From positions 62,001 through 126,000 of the forward strand of contig NZ_AVSQ01000002.1 in the NCBI RefSeq assembly GCF_000685395.1: a stretch of DNA of 64,000 nucleotides, in the 5' to 3' direction. The notes below the pieces were generated by a model. The model was not told the origin of the DNA. It searched no databases and saw nothing but the letters and a program-made list of their open reading frames with translations. A program made the translations under genes and the position numbers. This DNA is from Candidatus Nitrosotenuis chungbukensis. GTDB lineage: Archaea > Thermoproteota > Nitrososphaeria > Nitrososphaerales > Nitrosopumilaceae. Positions 24,341 through 34,011 of this stretch are shown here, in pieces (the first letter of the stretch is position 1; each line of letters begins with the position of its first letter).

Positions 24341-25356
24341 ACTCTCACCCCCATGAGAAATGCCGTAATTATTGCCAAGATTCCTGAAAATATTGCAAGC
24401 CTAAAAACTGTGAATCCTATCTCTTTTTCAGTGAGCGATCTTCCCGCTACAAGCAGCCTTACAAGCGTAATTGGTGCGTCTTTTTCTTTTGTTGCAATGA
24501 TCTTGTGATCTTCGGTATGAGTTGTCGGATTTTTTATTTGCCTATGCTCCACTATTTTCTTTACACTTGACAGGAACAAGAACGAGTTAATGACAGCAGG
24601 CAAAAGCGCGATTGCTGCAACTACCTCCACGTGGCCTATTATGGCAATGACCCCGTACATTGCTCCAAGAGTTAAGGCGCCGGAATCACCTGGGAAAATC
24701 CTACTTGGGAATTTGTGGTATTTGTAAAATGCTAGCGATACAAAACCCAGAGGCAAGCTGATCAGTGCAACATCATAATTCTGCATTATCAAGAGCGCTA
24801 TGGTGAGAGAGAAACTAGCAATTGTCATAAATCCGCTTGCGATTCCATTCATCACATCTATTGAATTAATGGTGTTTCCAGTGATTGGTATCATCAAGAT
24901 TATGATTCCAATGTACAGCGCTGGAATCTTGACGGAGCCAAAAATCGGAAAAGTAAGATTTGGATCATAAACGCTGGTTGTATCATAAATGCCAATCAAG
25001 ACAAGTGGAATTGCGGATGCTGCAAGGGCAAGAGGCTTGAACCATCCTCCCAAAACTCTTCTGTCGTCAATGAACCCAACGACAAAGGCAAGAAATGTGG
25101 TTATCATGAGGGCGATGATCTTTAGGTTCCTCATGTCAGATGGAAAGACCAAAAAAAGAACAGCTTCTGAAATCAATATTGCCGCAATTATTGCAGGGCC
25201 TCCAGGTCTTGGCACCATCGCACCGCCAACTCGGTTGACGTCTGGCACTGCAAGTTTACGTTTGCCGAGTTCACGTATCAGAAATGGCGTTATTGCATAA
25301 ACAACAAAAAAAGCGACGACAGACACGACTAGAGCCGCAATTAGTTCTTGTTGCAA
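24337..25356 (-). CDS. polyprenyl/dolichyl-phosphate GlcNAc-1-phosphate transferase (AglH/MraY-WecA family)
   Basis: 339 residues with about ten membrane helices. The family metal-binding Asp pair appears as FIDDRR (near residues 95-100), then NSIDVMNGIASG, and the loop FPGDSGALTLG (with Asp) matches the F-x-G-D-x-G motif. It transfers GlcNAc-1-P, or a related sugar-P, to a dolichyl phosphate, the first step of archaeal N-glycan assembly. The TTG start follows the hel308 TAA with no gap, and the next gene overlaps, so it belongs to the end of the replication operon. Confidence 0.87.
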   Translation of the reverse strand: MQQELIAALVVSVVAFFVVYAITPFLIRELGKRKLAVPDVNRVGGAMVPRPGGPAIIAAILISEAVLFLVFPSDMRNLKIIALMITTFLAFVVGFIDDRRVLGGWFKPLALAASAIPLVLIGIYDTTSVYDPNLTFPIFGSVKIPALYIGIIILMIPITGNTINSIDVMNGIASGFMTIASFSLTIALLIMQNYDVALISLPLGFVSLAFYKYHKFPSRIFPGDSGALTLGAMYGVIAIIGHVEVVAAIALLPAVINSFLFLSSVKKIVEHRQIKNPTTHTEDHKIIATKEKDAPITLVRLLVAGRSLTEKEIGFTVFRLAIFSGILAIITAFLMGVRV

Positions 25357-27483
25357 TTACCTAACTTTTTTCAATTGGGATTTAATATTATCTGCAATTA
25401 TCGGACCAATTTTGTCTATTTCTGCAAGTTTTTTTGTCGGAATCGCATGTAGATCTTCAAGATTCTTGATACCGTGATCATACAGTTTTCTTGCACGAAT
25501 TCGCCCAATTCCTTTGATCTGGACAAGCTCGACGAGTTCCTCTTTTATGCCGTATGTGATTCTTTTTCGCAGCGTGGCAATTTGTTCCAATAGATCCGAC
25601 CGCCCAAGCAGCTTTGCAATCTCATAAAGGCAGTAGACAAGCCAGTCTGCAGTCTCTACCAGCCTATGCATGTCTCCTGACTCAATGTTTAGGCTATCAG
25701 ATAGATGAACCTCAGACGACTCGTTCAACCATGACTGTATGGCAAGAAGACTTCGCGAGCAGTCGTATTCGGATATCGGCTCTATTAGTTCCGAGGAATG
25801 ATTTTCAAGCAGTGTGCTAAGAACTTCGTGATCCTTGTTTCTTAGCGAGAATTTTGGGAAAAACTCTTCTGAGCTTGTAACTAGATGTAAAAATCCCAGT
25901 GTATGGTTTCTGTTTTCTGATGCTGTCTCTATTCCTCGCTTAAAGTAAATTGCAGTTATCGGATCAATGTACAGCATGGAGACTTTTTTGCCAAATTCTG
26001 TTGCGGCAAACCGGTCACCTTTTTGTACTATGAGTTCTTCATTTAGCAAAAACCTTTTGGAGATATCTATTGCAAACTTGAGCGTGTTTTTTCTTGTTTG
26101 CAAGCCTGCCAATGTCTTTAGGAAAAAATCAAAAACATCTTCGCTTTTTATTCCAGGATTTGTTACTATGTGGCTAAGGATATGAGTTCGCAGTGCACGA
26201 TCGTCGGCAAGCTGCGACTTGATTGGCTCAGGTGTTCCATTTATGTAATAATCAATCAGATCAGATGTGTTTGAATTTCCAACAATTATTGCCTCACCAT
26301 ACTTGTCATACTGCGGTCTGCCCGCTCTTCCGCAGAGCTGCTTGTACTCTAAAACACTAATCGGCTTGTTTGTGCCAGACTTTACGTCATATCTTGCAAT
26401 GTTTGATATTACGACCCTTCTTGCAGGCAGGTTCACTCCGGCTGCAAGTGTTGGAGTTGAGGCAAGCAGTTTGATTTTGCCGTTTCTGAATTCGCTTTCT
26501 ATTATTTCCCTACAGTTTTGGTTTAACCCGGCATGGTGAAAGCCGACTCCCTTTTTTAAAAGCGCTGCAAGTGTCTTAACCAAGTCCGTCTGTTCGTTTC
26601 CAGCAAGTAATTTTGCAGAAATTTTCTCAAGATCCTTTTTTTCAGAGTCGGAAAGAAACTTTGAGACGGCGTCTGCCCCCTTTGTTGCCAATGACGCCGA
26701 ACGTGTTCGCGTTTCTGCAAAAATAAGCGATTGTCCCCCATTTTTTATGGTATCAAGGGATAGATCCACGGGAGGCCCCCTAATGCTGGATTCAATTTCA
26801 TACGATTCCCCATTGCTCCACAGAATGGTTCCGCCATCAAAGATGCCTTCAGTCAACGGGACTGGCCTCCACTCGCTTGAAACCAACGTGCAGCCAAGCC
26901 ACTCAGATATTTCATCAGAATTTGTCACAGTCGCGCTCAGCCCAAGAATCTGAGGCCGGTTTTCAAGCTCCTTTAGTTTTGTGAGAACCACTTCGAGGGT
27001 TGGACCCCTGTCAGTATCCCCGATAAGGTGTATTTCGTCTGCCACGATAAGCCCAATTTGATCAAGCCATTCTACCCCATGACGAATCAGTGAGTCCATT
27101 TTCTCATTTGTCAACACAACAATGTCTGCATTTTCCGCATCCTTATCCACAGAGTCAAAATCCCCAGTGGAAATTGCAGTCTTTATACTCCTGCCGAGAT
27201 CCAGCTTTTCTAATTTTTTCAGCTCTGAGAACTTCTCCGACGCAAGCGCCCTCAGCGGAGTAAGGTAAATCACTCTGCCTTTGCTTTTGTACAAATAATT
27301 GATAATTCCAAGCATGGCAATCAGTGTTTTTCCGCTTGCAGTTGGTGCAGATACCAAGATACTTTTTCCCTCAAGCAGTCCTGCGTTGATTGCGTCTTCC
27401 TGAGGCGGGTATAACTTGGTGATTCCCTGCTGGCTAAGAAACTCTAGGGCAGAATCTGCCAGTGCCAAATCGGTCACTTTCAT
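25357..27483 (-). CDS. hel308: Hel308-type Ski2-like DNA helicase
   Basis: 708 residues. Superfamily 2 motifs are in order: APTASGKTL (Walker A), DEIH (motif II), GLSATVTN (III), FHHAGLN, QLCGRAGRPQYD (VI). A C-terminal helix-hairpin-helix region (IKGIGRIRARKLYDHGI, IDKIGPIIADNI) is typical of Hel308. It unwinds stalled replication forks with 3'-5' polarity. The ATG overlaps the mcm stop by 4 bases; mcm and gins lie upstream in the same operon, and the glycan transferase starts immediately after its stop. Confidence 0.92.
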   Translation of the reverse strand: MKVTDLALADSALEFLSQQGITKLYPPQEDAINAGLLEGKSILVSAPTASGKTLIAMLGIINYLYKSKGRVIYLTPLRALASEKFSELKKLEKLDLGRSIKTAISTGDFDSVDKDAENADIVVLTNEKMDSLIRHGVEWLDQIGLIVADEIHLIGDTDRGPTLEVVLTKLKELENRPQILGLSATVTNSDEISEWLGCTLVSSEWRPVPLTEGIFDGGTILWSNGESYEIESSIRGPPVDLSLDTIKNGGQSLIFAETRTRSASLATKGADAVSKFLSDSEKKDLEKISAKLLAGNEQTDLVKTLAALLKKGVGFHHAGLNQNCREIIESEFRNGKIKLLASTPTLAAGVNLPARRVVISNIARYDVKSGTNKPISVLEYKQLCGRAGRPQYDKYGEAIIVGNSNTSDLIDYYINGTPEPIKSQLADDRALRTHILSHIVTNPGIKSEDVFDFFLKTLAGLQTRKNTLKFAIDISKRFLLNEELIVQKGDRFAATEFGKKVSMLYIDPITAIYFKRGIETASENRNHTLGFLHLVTSSEEFFPKFSLRNKDHEVLSTLLENHSSELIEPISEYDCSRSLLAIQSWLNESSEVHLSDSLNIESGDMHRLVETADWLVYCLYEIAKLLGRSDLLEQIATLRKRITYGIKEELVELVQIKGIGRIRARKLYDHGIKNLEDLHAIPTKKLAEIDKIGPIIADNIKSQLKKVR

Positions 27484-29555
27484 ACACGGTTGTAGTGACC
27501 CGGCTTGGATTCATAAATTGATGCTTCGCGGAGCATTCTTCTGATGAAGTTTTTAGCTTCTTCTTCGGTGAATTTCGCTGTTTTTGCAAGTTCCTTTACA
27601 AATAATTTTTCCTCGACTGGCGTCTTGTTGTCTCCCTCAAGTGATTTTAGCACGTCCATGAACAATTGCATTTTTGATACCTCGCTGTGCGGCCTTCCCT
27701 GCAATACTCCGAGATCAACTTTTCCGGTGTTGACATCAACCCCGGCATCCTCAAGCATGCTCTGAATTAGAAATATCGCTCTGTCCGCATCCTCCGCATC
27801 AACTTGGTCTTTCATCAACAGTCGTGCTCTTGCAGTGGCAAGCCTTATCAGTCCTCCAAGCTGTCTTGGGGTCACGGTTATCATTTCCTCAGACTCCACA
27901 TTTCTCATTTTTAGATAATACTCTAGGATTTTCTCCTCCGCATCTGGCGTGAGCAATGGGTCTGACTTTTTACAATATGCCAAATATTTTGTAAATATGT
28001 CAATGTCGATCAAGGATTTGGTTTCAGAAGAAGAGTGCCTGTGCAGTCCTATGATGTGTCGCGCAATGTTTCGGTCTCGTTCTTTTGACGGAATATCACG
28101 TACAACGAAAATAAGGTCAAACCTTGTGAGAAGTGGGATTGGCAATGCTACGTTTTCTGTTATGTTTTTGAATGGATCGTATTTTCCATACATTGGGTTG
28201 GCTGCTGCCAAAATTGATGTCCTTGCGTTTAGGGTTGCGACGATTCCTCCTTTTGCAATGCTTGCAGACTGCTGTTCCATTACCTCGTGAAGTGCGCTTC
28301 GGTCTTCCGGCTTCATCTTGTCAAATTCGTCTATGCAGACTAGTCCTTGGTCCCCAAGTACTACTGCGCCAGCTTCGAGCATCATGATTCCAGTCTTGTC
28401 TCTAACCACTGCCGCAGTCAATCCTGCCGCCGTGGAGCCCCTGCCTGATGTGTACAGTCCCCTCGGAGCAATCCTTGCGCAAAACTTTAGCATTTCGCTC
28501 TTTGCAGTACCTGGATCTCCAACCAGGAACACGTTGATGTCTCCTCTGACTTTGGTTCCGTCTTGGAGCACTCTTTGAGTTGATCCTACTATTAGCAACA
28601 GAATCGCTTCTTTGATTATGGCATGGCCTTGGATGTGCGGCGCAAAGGAGCTTACCAGTCTTTCGTAAATGTCATCGCTTTTAGCAAGGGACTTGATTAT
28701 TTTTTCTTCCTCTGGGGAAATCTCTTCCCTTTCTGATTTTCTAGAGTTCTTCGTTCCCCTTCCTCCCAAGAATTCTATGTTGTTTCCCTCGATTCGAAGT
28801 CGGTGCAGTCCGCTGTTGACACGAGTTCCCGAGATTTGCTCCTGCTCGATTCTCACTATTCCAGTCAGTATGATTCTGTCCCCAGGTCGCGCGTTGTCCA
28901 CCAGATCCTGCCTTATGGTAACGTCAAGGTAATGCGGGAGCTGCCCAGGTGGAAGATCCTCTGGAAGTTCCTGCAGTCTAACTATTTGAAAGTCGATGAA
29001 CTTGCTGTGTTCAGGATCAATTCTTAGGTCGCGCTGCGTGCACCGGTCATGGCTGCATTTTGAAGGCGCGTATATGCTCAGGCCCCGCTCAAGCGGAACC
29101 TCGGTGATGTGGCCTTCAGGGCACTTGTAAAGAACGTTTTTTGCAAGCGGTTTTACCTCAGATGATCGCACAACCATTCCCGAAACGCTTGCCATCTTGC
29201 CAATTACCTCCGCATTGATTTGTCTAAGGCTGCGTTGTATTGGATAGTTTGCTATTCTTACTCGAATGTCATCATCAATTTTGTTTGCATATTCTGGAAA
29301 TCTTTCTTCAAGAATGTTTTTCACGGCTCGTGCAAACGCGTATAATATTTCATCTGGCTCGTTGTTGAATTTGATTTCGATTTCTCTTTGAGAGACCAGA
29401 TCGTTGTAGTCAACTACAATATACAGCGCCTGCTTTGCCATCATCTGGTCGATTTCTTCTACATACCTAAACGAGCCCGACTTGTCCTTAAATGACGATA
29501 AGAAACCCTGCACCTGATCAATTAGTGCTGCACGGGTCTGTGTTTCCAGAGTCAT
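27480..29555 (-). CDS. mcm: replicative DNA helicase MCM
   Basis: 691 residues. The N-terminal region has a zinc motif (CPEGH with a later CSHDRC). The AAA+ part has GDPGTAKSE (Walker A), CIDEFDKM (Walker B), AAANPMYGKYD and the arginine finger region LTRFDLIF. The C-terminal wHTH is present (EEAKNFIRRMLREASIYES). The MCM hexamer unwinds DNA at replication forks. It overlaps both the gins stop (ATG at 29555 vs TGA, 4 bases) and the hel308 start (4 bases), so the three form one unit. Confidence 0.95.
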   Translation of the reverse strand: MTLETQTRAALIDQVQGFLSSFKDKSGSFRYVEEIDQMMAKQALYIVVDYNDLVSQREIEIKFNNEPDEILYAFARAVKNILEERFPEYANKIDDDIRVRIANYPIQRSLRQINAEVIGKMASVSGMVVRSSEVKPLAKNVLYKCPEGHITEVPLERGLSIYAPSKCSHDRCTQRDLRIDPEHSKFIDFQIVRLQELPEDLPPGQLPHYLDVTIRQDLVDNARPGDRIILTGIVRIEQEQISGTRVNSGLHRLRIEGNNIEFLGGRGTKNSRKSEREEISPEEEKIIKSLAKSDDIYERLVSSFAPHIQGHAIIKEAILLLIVGSTQRVLQDGTKVRGDINVFLVGDPGTAKSEMLKFCARIAPRGLYTSGRGSTAAGLTAAVVRDKTGIMMLEAGAVVLGDQGLVCIDEFDKMKPEDRSALHEVMEQQSASIAKGGIVATLNARTSILAAANPMYGKYDPFKNITENVALPIPLLTRFDLIFVVRDIPSKERDRNIARHIIGLHRHSSSETKSLIDIDIFTKYLAYCKKSDPLLTPDAEEKILEYYLKMRNVESEEMITVTPRQLGGLIRLATARARLLMKDQVDAEDADRAIFLIQSMLEDAGVDVNTGKVDLGVLQGRPHSEVSKMQLFMDVLKSLEGDNKTPVEEKLFVKELAKTAKFTEEEAKNFIRRMLREASIYESKPGHYNRV

Positions 29556-30064
29556 TTCTCATCACGAAATATTTGATTTATGAAGTCGCTGCTGTTTTTG
29601 TGTATTACGTTGTATAGTGCTCTTTCTTCAATTGATAGTTTTTTTGCAATGTCTGCAGTCAGGGTCATGGAGTTTGCCCGTGGAACCAGCTTGCCAAGTC
29701 TTTTGCGGATTAGCATCTTGAGTAAGCTTTGTAGTTTGTCGTATTCTTTTTCTGACTGTCTTGCCATGTATCCGGTCATTTTTATGTAAAAGTCCGGCTC
29801 TAGGTGAGATAACTCTTCGCCTTGGAAATTTTCTTTCGACAGGGACTGTGTGAGCTCTATTCCCATGTCGGATTCTTGAATTTCAGCATGGCCTTCGGAC
29901 TCGAGGGTTTGTGCCACCCATCTCGGTATGTTTAGGATCTCTCCTTGTTTTCCGTCTATTGCCACGTTTGAAACATTTATCTTAAAATCATGATTAATGA
30001 GGGCCTTTACGTCCTGGGTCCCATAACCGATACTGTAAACTTGGAGCAATTCGTTAATGTTCAA
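29552..30064 (-). CDS. GINS complex subunit (Gins23-like)
   Basis: 170 residues. A beta-rich N-terminal part (about 1-60; GEILNIPRWVAQTLESEGHAE) matches the small domain of Psf2/Psf3, followed by an alpha domain (YMARQSEKEYDKL, LGKLVPRANSM). This B-then-A order points to archaeal Gins23 rather than Gins51. GINS joins MCM and the Cdc45/RecJ-type protein as the replicative helicase. It is first in the gins-mcm-hel308 operon, as in other archaea. The start ATG at 30064 is preceded by an A/T-rich stretch. Confidence 0.8.
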   Translation of the reverse strand: MNINELLQVYSIGYGTQDVKALINHDFKINVSNVAIDGKQGEILNIPRWVAQTLESEGHAEIQESDMGIELTQSLSKENFQGEELSHLEPDFYIKMTGYMARQSEKEYDKLQSLLKMLIRKRLGKLVPRANSMTLTADIAKKLSIEERALYNVIHKNSSDFINQIFRDEK

Positions 30065-30186
30065 CAGTTATGAAAGTGAGTTCAAGGATTTAATGGATAC
30101 GATCGATCAATTGTGTTTACAAGAAGCTTTGATCATTTGATCCTTAGCCGTAACTTATTAGTAAGACTAGCCGAAGAGTCAACTTA

Positions 30187-31143
30187 ATGCCGGTTTCAAA
30201 CATGATGTGGGTTGAAAAATACCGCCCCCTGAAAATAGCAGATCTTGTAAACCAAAAAGAAGTAGTCGGCAGCCTTACTTCGCTGCTCAAAAACGTCACA
30301 GAGATACCACATCTTTTGTTTTCCGGATCCGCGGGAGTTGGCAAAACCACACTAGCTGTGTGCATTGCAAGGGAGATACTTGGAGAGGGCTGGAAGGATT
30401 ACACCTTGGAGCTTAACGCCTCAGACGAACGCGGAATCAACATGGTTCGGGAAAGGGTCAAAAAGTTCTCAAAGTTTGCAGGACTTGACACAGATATTCC
30501 ATTTAAGATTATAATTTTAGACGAGGCAGACGAAATGACCGCTGACGCGCAGACGGCACTGCGTAGAATTATTGAGGACACCTCAAAACACTGCAGATTC
30601 ATACTGATTGCAAATAACATTTCCAAGATTATCGAGCCAATCCAAAGCAGGTGCGCGGTGTTCAAGTTCACAAGAATTTCTGAAAAAGAGGTAATTGCGC
30701 ACCTAAAGGAGATTGCGAAAAAGGAAAAGATAAAGGCAGACGAGGACGGCCTAAAGGCAATTTTTGATTATTCCGAGGGAGACATGCGACACGCAATAAA
30801 CATAATGCAGGCGGCGGCAAGCCTTGGAAGCATCACGGAAGAAAGCGTAAAGGGTGCAGCTGGCCTTACAAAAACAAAGGACGTAGACGAGGTTCTCAAA
30901 CTGTCTCTGGCAGGCAAGATAGTCGATGCAAGAAACAAGATGATCGAACTTATCAAAGTGTACGGCATGTCAGAGTCGGACTTTCTAAAATACATCAACG
31001 AAGCAATCTACAGATCAAAGGTAGAAAACCTAGTTGAGATTTCAGAGGCAATTGCAAAATACGATTACAGGATACTTTCCGGGGCAAACCCTGAAATTCA
31101 ACTGTCTGCACTTTTGGCAGAACTAAGCAAGTTTGGAAAATAA
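30187..31143 (+). CDS. rfcS: replication factor C small subunit
   Basis: 318-residue AAA+ clamp loader. It starts with MMWVEKYRPLKIADLVNQ, with Walker A GSAGVGKTT, Walker B IILDEADEM, and sensor/arginine finger region SRCAVFKFTR. Four copies join RFC-L (7652) to load PCNA. It is divergent from the gins operon, with a shared region of 122 bases, and ends one base before tRNA-Ser on the other strand. Confidence 0.94.
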   Translation: MPVSNMMWVEKYRPLKIADLVNQKEVVGSLTSLLKNVTEIPHLLFSGSAGVGKTTLAVCIAREILGEGWKDYTLELNASDERGINMVRERVKKFSKFAGLDTDIPFKIIILDEADEMTADAQTALRRIIEDTSKHCRFILIANNISKIIEPIQSRCAVFKFTRISEKEVIAHLKEIAKKEKIKADEDGLKAIFDYSEGDMRHAINIMQAAASLGSITEESVKGAAGLTKTKDVDEVLKLSLAGKIVDARNKMIELIKVYGMSESDFLKYINEAIYRSKVENLVEISEAIAKYDYRILSGANPEIQLSALLAELSKFGK

Positions 31144-31144
31144 G

Positions 31145-31228
31145 CGCAGAGAGAGGGATTTGAACCCCCGGGTGCTTGCGCACACAGGCTCTCAAGGCCC
31201 GCGCCCTACCGAGCTAGGCGACCTCTGC
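31145..31228 (-). tRNA. tRNA-Ser (TGA)
   Basis: The acceptor stem pairs GCAGAGG with TCTCTGC. The anticodon stem CGGGC/GCCTG encloses loop CTTGAGA, giving TGA. A long variable arm (GTGTGCGCAAGCAC) marks a class II tRNA, and the discriminator is G, as in Ser. A Leu-GAG reading would break the anticodon stem. No encoded CCA. Confidence 0.9.
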
Positions 31229-31322
31229 GGGATTCGGTGATTAGAACCAGTTAAAATTTGTTTTATTGTTGACTTTGGATATATACTAAAAATTATAAAA
31301 GAAAAGAAAAGAAATGTTGTTT

Positions 31323-31871
31323 CTAGTCGTGTGCGTGTGGGTTTTCTCCACCAGTTAATTTGATGAAGGTTCCAGCTGCTTTCTCGTGTGCTTCCAAGTT
31401 TGATTGATCAACCTTGATAGCTTGAGGTGGGCAAACTGATACGCAAGCCATACACCAGATGCAATCATGTTCTCTGATTGGGTCTGCTTTGTCTGTGAGG
31501 TCTTTGCGTTCTTCTTTAACTGAAGAGCCTGTACCTGCAAATGTCTTACCAACAACATCTTTTGCTGGAATGTCCATTTCGGTTCTGTACCATTGGAATA
31601 CTTGTACTGGGCAAGCCTCAATACATGCTCCATCTGCTACACAAGAATCCCAGTCGACTGCAACCATTGTGCCACTGACACCTAATGGAACCTGTGTCTC
31701 ACCACGTGCCTCGTATGCAGCGATTACATCATGGTTTGAGAAGCATTCTGCGTCGCTTCTGCCTGGTCCCCACATAAAGTGAAAGTGTTCTCCATCGGAG
31801 TGCATGATTTTGCCTATTGGTTTTAATCCCTGTGGGAAATGTTCGTCTATTGGCATGTTGAATACTTTCAT
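31323..31871 (-). CDS. zinc-containing seven-iron ferredoxin
   Basis: 182 residues. The first cluster region [12 protein letters not shown] has Cys77, Asp80, Cys83 and Cys87, so Asp replaces the second Cys, which favours a [3Fe-4S] cluster. The second, Cys137, Cys140, Cys143 and Cys147, is a full [4Fe-4S] site. His residues in the N-terminal extension ([16 protein letters not shown]) match the zinc-binding extension of Sulfolobus-type ferredoxins. It is a soluble electron carrier for oxidoreductases. It is monocistronic and its A/T-rich upstream region suggests strong expression. Confidence 0.9.
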   Translation of the reverse strand: MKVFNMPIDEHFPQGLKPIGKIMHSDGEHFHFMWGPGRSDAECFSNHDVIAAYEARGETQVPLGVSGTMVAVDWDSCVADGACIEACPVQVFQWYRTEMDIPAKDVVGKTFAGTGSSVKEERKDLTDKADPIREHDCIWCMACVSVCPPQAIKVDQSNLEAHEKAAGTFIKLTGGENPHAHD

Positions 31872-32001
31872 GGAATGTTATTTAAATCTAAACAAAATTA
31901 GTGTAAACTAAACCGCTGATCGATGACATGAGTAAATTATAACACTGTTTTTACGATGATCTGCCCCTACGTTCATATTTTTTGATTCACAAAACTAGTA
32001 G

Positions 32002-32667
32002 TTGAATATTTTCAAATACGATGTATATCGAGGGCCAAACATAGGCATTTACACTAAGGCAAACGACAGTTTTGTTTTCATACCGAATGGTTTTGCGGAG
32101 ACAAAAGCAAGTACGCTGTCGTCCCATTTGCAAGTAGAGCCTTTGTTCACGTCGGTGGCAAATACGAGACTAATTGGAACCCTAATGGTGGTAAACAATC
32201 ACGGGATGCTCATTCCAAACATTTCCTTTGAGCACGAGCTGTCGTACTTGAAAAAAGCAACCGGCCTTAACGTCCAAGTACTGGATGTAAAGATGACGGC
32301 GCTAGGCAACATGATGTGCGTTAACGACAAGGGCGGAGTTGTATCGCCGAAAATTCCAAAGGAGGCCCTAAAGACAATCCAAGACACGTTAGGAATCGAG
32401 GTAATTCAGAAAAAAGTTGCAGGGTATCACCAGGCAGGAGCCATGGCGTACGCAAATAATCACGGCGGCATAATTCATCCAGAAACCGATGACGATGACA
32501 TCAAGGCAATTTCTGACGTACTGAAAGTAAGGATGGAGCCTGCAACAATAAACGGCGGAATACCGTATGTCGCGTCTGGAATTTTGGCAAACAACAAGGC
32601 AATCGTGGTAGGAAACTTGACAAACGGCCCTGAAATAATGATGCTCACGCGCGCATTCACAGATTGA
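32002..32667 (+). CDS. eif6: translation initiation factor aIF6
   Basis: 221 residues of five similar alpha/beta repeats forming the pentein fold (GPNIGIYTKANDSF, NNHGMLIPN, NDKGGVVSPK, NNHGGIIHPE). The protein binds the large ribosomal subunit and keeps it from joining the small one. TTG at 32002 is used. Its 3' end overlaps the hisS 3' end by 11 bases on the other strand. The start lies 130 bases from the divergent ferredoxin gene. Confidence 0.95.
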   Translation: MNIFKYDVYRGPNIGIYTKANDSFVFIPNGFAETKASTLSSHLQVEPLFTSVANTRLIGTLMVVNNHGMLIPNISFEHELSYLKKATGLNVQVLDVKMTALGNMMCVNDKGGVVSPKIPKEALKTIQDTLGIEVIQKKVAGYHQAGAMAYANNHGGIIHPETDDDDIKAISDVLKVRMEPATINGGIPYVASGILANNKAIVVGNLTNGPEIMMLTRAFTD

Positions 32668-33931
32668 AAATAGATTTTGCGTTTGAGAGCAAAGAGTCAA
32701 TCGTTTGAATGGTTTCTTTCCCATCAGACATGTTTTTCACAACAATCTGTTTTGTGGAATATTCTTTTGGCGCGACAATTACGGAAAACTTTGATGCTGA
32801 TGCGTTTTCGATTTGTTTTTTGAACGGCCTTCCGACAAGATCAATGTCAGTTGCAATTCCCATCTGCCTTAGCTGCGATGCAATGTTTACTGCAGGCGCT
32901 ATCATCTCCTCGTTTACAAAGAGTACTGAAACAGCTGGAGAGGAGTCAATTTTTTTCATCCCCTGTTTTTCAAGTGACAGAATGATTCGCTCTACTCCGC
33001 CGGCAACTCCTGTTGCCCCCAGGTCATCACGTCCAAACGCTTTTGGCAGGCTGTCGTATCTGCCACCTCCAACCAATGCGCCGTAATCGGAAGTAGTGTC
33101 AAATGCCTCAAAGACCACGCCGGAGTAATAGTCCAGCCCCCTTACAATCCCAAAGTTAATCCGGACGTTCTCGACTTGCCTGTTTTTAAGGGAGGAAAAT
33201 AGTAATTTTATCTCATTCCAAGCATCCAGCCCTGAAACGTCAAACTGTTTTTCGACTTGTTCAGGCGTGCCCTTTATTTTTGAAAATTCAAGTATTTTTT
33301 CCAGTTTATCTGCAGGGTATCCTTTTTGCTCGTATTCTTTTAGAATTTCCTCTTTTTTCTTTTTTTGGATTTTGTCTATTGCGCGCAGTATGTCGGCAAT
33401 CAGGCCAGAATCGGTCGACTGGAAAATTTTTGCGACGACGGATTCAACCAGTTTTCTATGCGAGATGTCTATTATCACTCCAGATAGGTTTAGCTTTGAA
33501 AAGAATTTGGACGTAAACTCGATTATCTCCGCATCGGATTCAAGGCTTGGCTTTCCGTATATTTCCAGATCCCACTGGTGAAAGAATCTGTACCGGCCTT
33601 TTTGCGGTTCGTCGTACCTCCACACTCCCCCAAAAGCTGCAATCTTTGCCGGAAGTCTAAGCGACTTTTGTGCTGCCAAGTAACGCGTCAGCCCCACTGT
33701 AAAATCAAATCGAAGCGCTATGTCTCGCTCTCCCTTGTCTTTGAAAAAATAAATTTCGTCCCTAATTGTAGGCCCGCTCTTTGCTTCTATCACCGAGACA
33801 AGTTCCAGCGGAGACGGATCCATCAGATTGAAGCTAAACGTCTTGCAGATTTCAAGAAATGTTTTCCTTACATATTCAATTTTTGACAGCTCATCAGTTT
33901 CAAAATCTTTCATTCCCCTCGGAAGACTCAA
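32657..33931 (-). CDS. hisS: histidyl-tRNA synthetase
   Basis: 424 residues, class II aminoacyl-tRNA synthetase. Motif 2 is seen as RYDEPQKGRYRFFHQWDLEIYG, the His-binding signature as RGLDYYSGVVFEA, and motif 3 as GVAGGVERI. The C-terminal anticodon-binding domain starts near 325 (SVLFVNEE). It charges tRNA-His. It converges on aIF6 (11-base overlap) and diverges from archease. Confidence 0.95.
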   Translation of the reverse strand: MSLPRGMKDFETDELSKIEYVRKTFLEICKTFSFNLMDPSPLELVSVIEAKSGPTIRDEIYFFKDKGERDIALRFDFTVGLTRYLAAQKSLRLPAKIAAFGGVWRYDEPQKGRYRFFHQWDLEIYGKPSLESDAEIIEFTSKFFSKLNLSGVIIDISHRKLVESVVAKIFQSTDSGLIADILRAIDKIQKKKKEEILKEYEQKGYPADKLEKILEFSKIKGTPEQVEKQFDVSGLDAWNEIKLLFSSLKNRQVENVRINFGIVRGLDYYSGVVFEAFDTTSDYGALVGGGRYDSLPKAFGRDDLGATGVAGGVERIILSLEKQGMKKIDSSPAVSVLFVNEEMIAPAVNIASQLRQMGIATDIDLVGRPFKKQIENASASKFSVIVAPKEYSTKQIVVKNMSDGKETIQTIDSLLSNAKSIFNL

Positions 33932-34011
33932 TTCAAAACAAACTGTGGAATTAATGCATTTAGACGTTGCTGCTTTTTATCTATTAATAATAGAAGTAGT
34001 CAAGCACAGTA

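Noticed and set aside
31145-31228. tRNA-Leu (GAG) reading of the class II tRNA
   Set aside because: Shifting the loop to read GAG breaks the anticodon stem; the TGA reading keeps five pairs and has the Ser discriminator G.
31900-31965. A possible box C/D guide RNA (several GATGA and CTG(A) motifs) upstream of aIF6
   Set aside because: The boxes are imperfect and no terminal stem or clear D/D' pair at proper spacing is seen.
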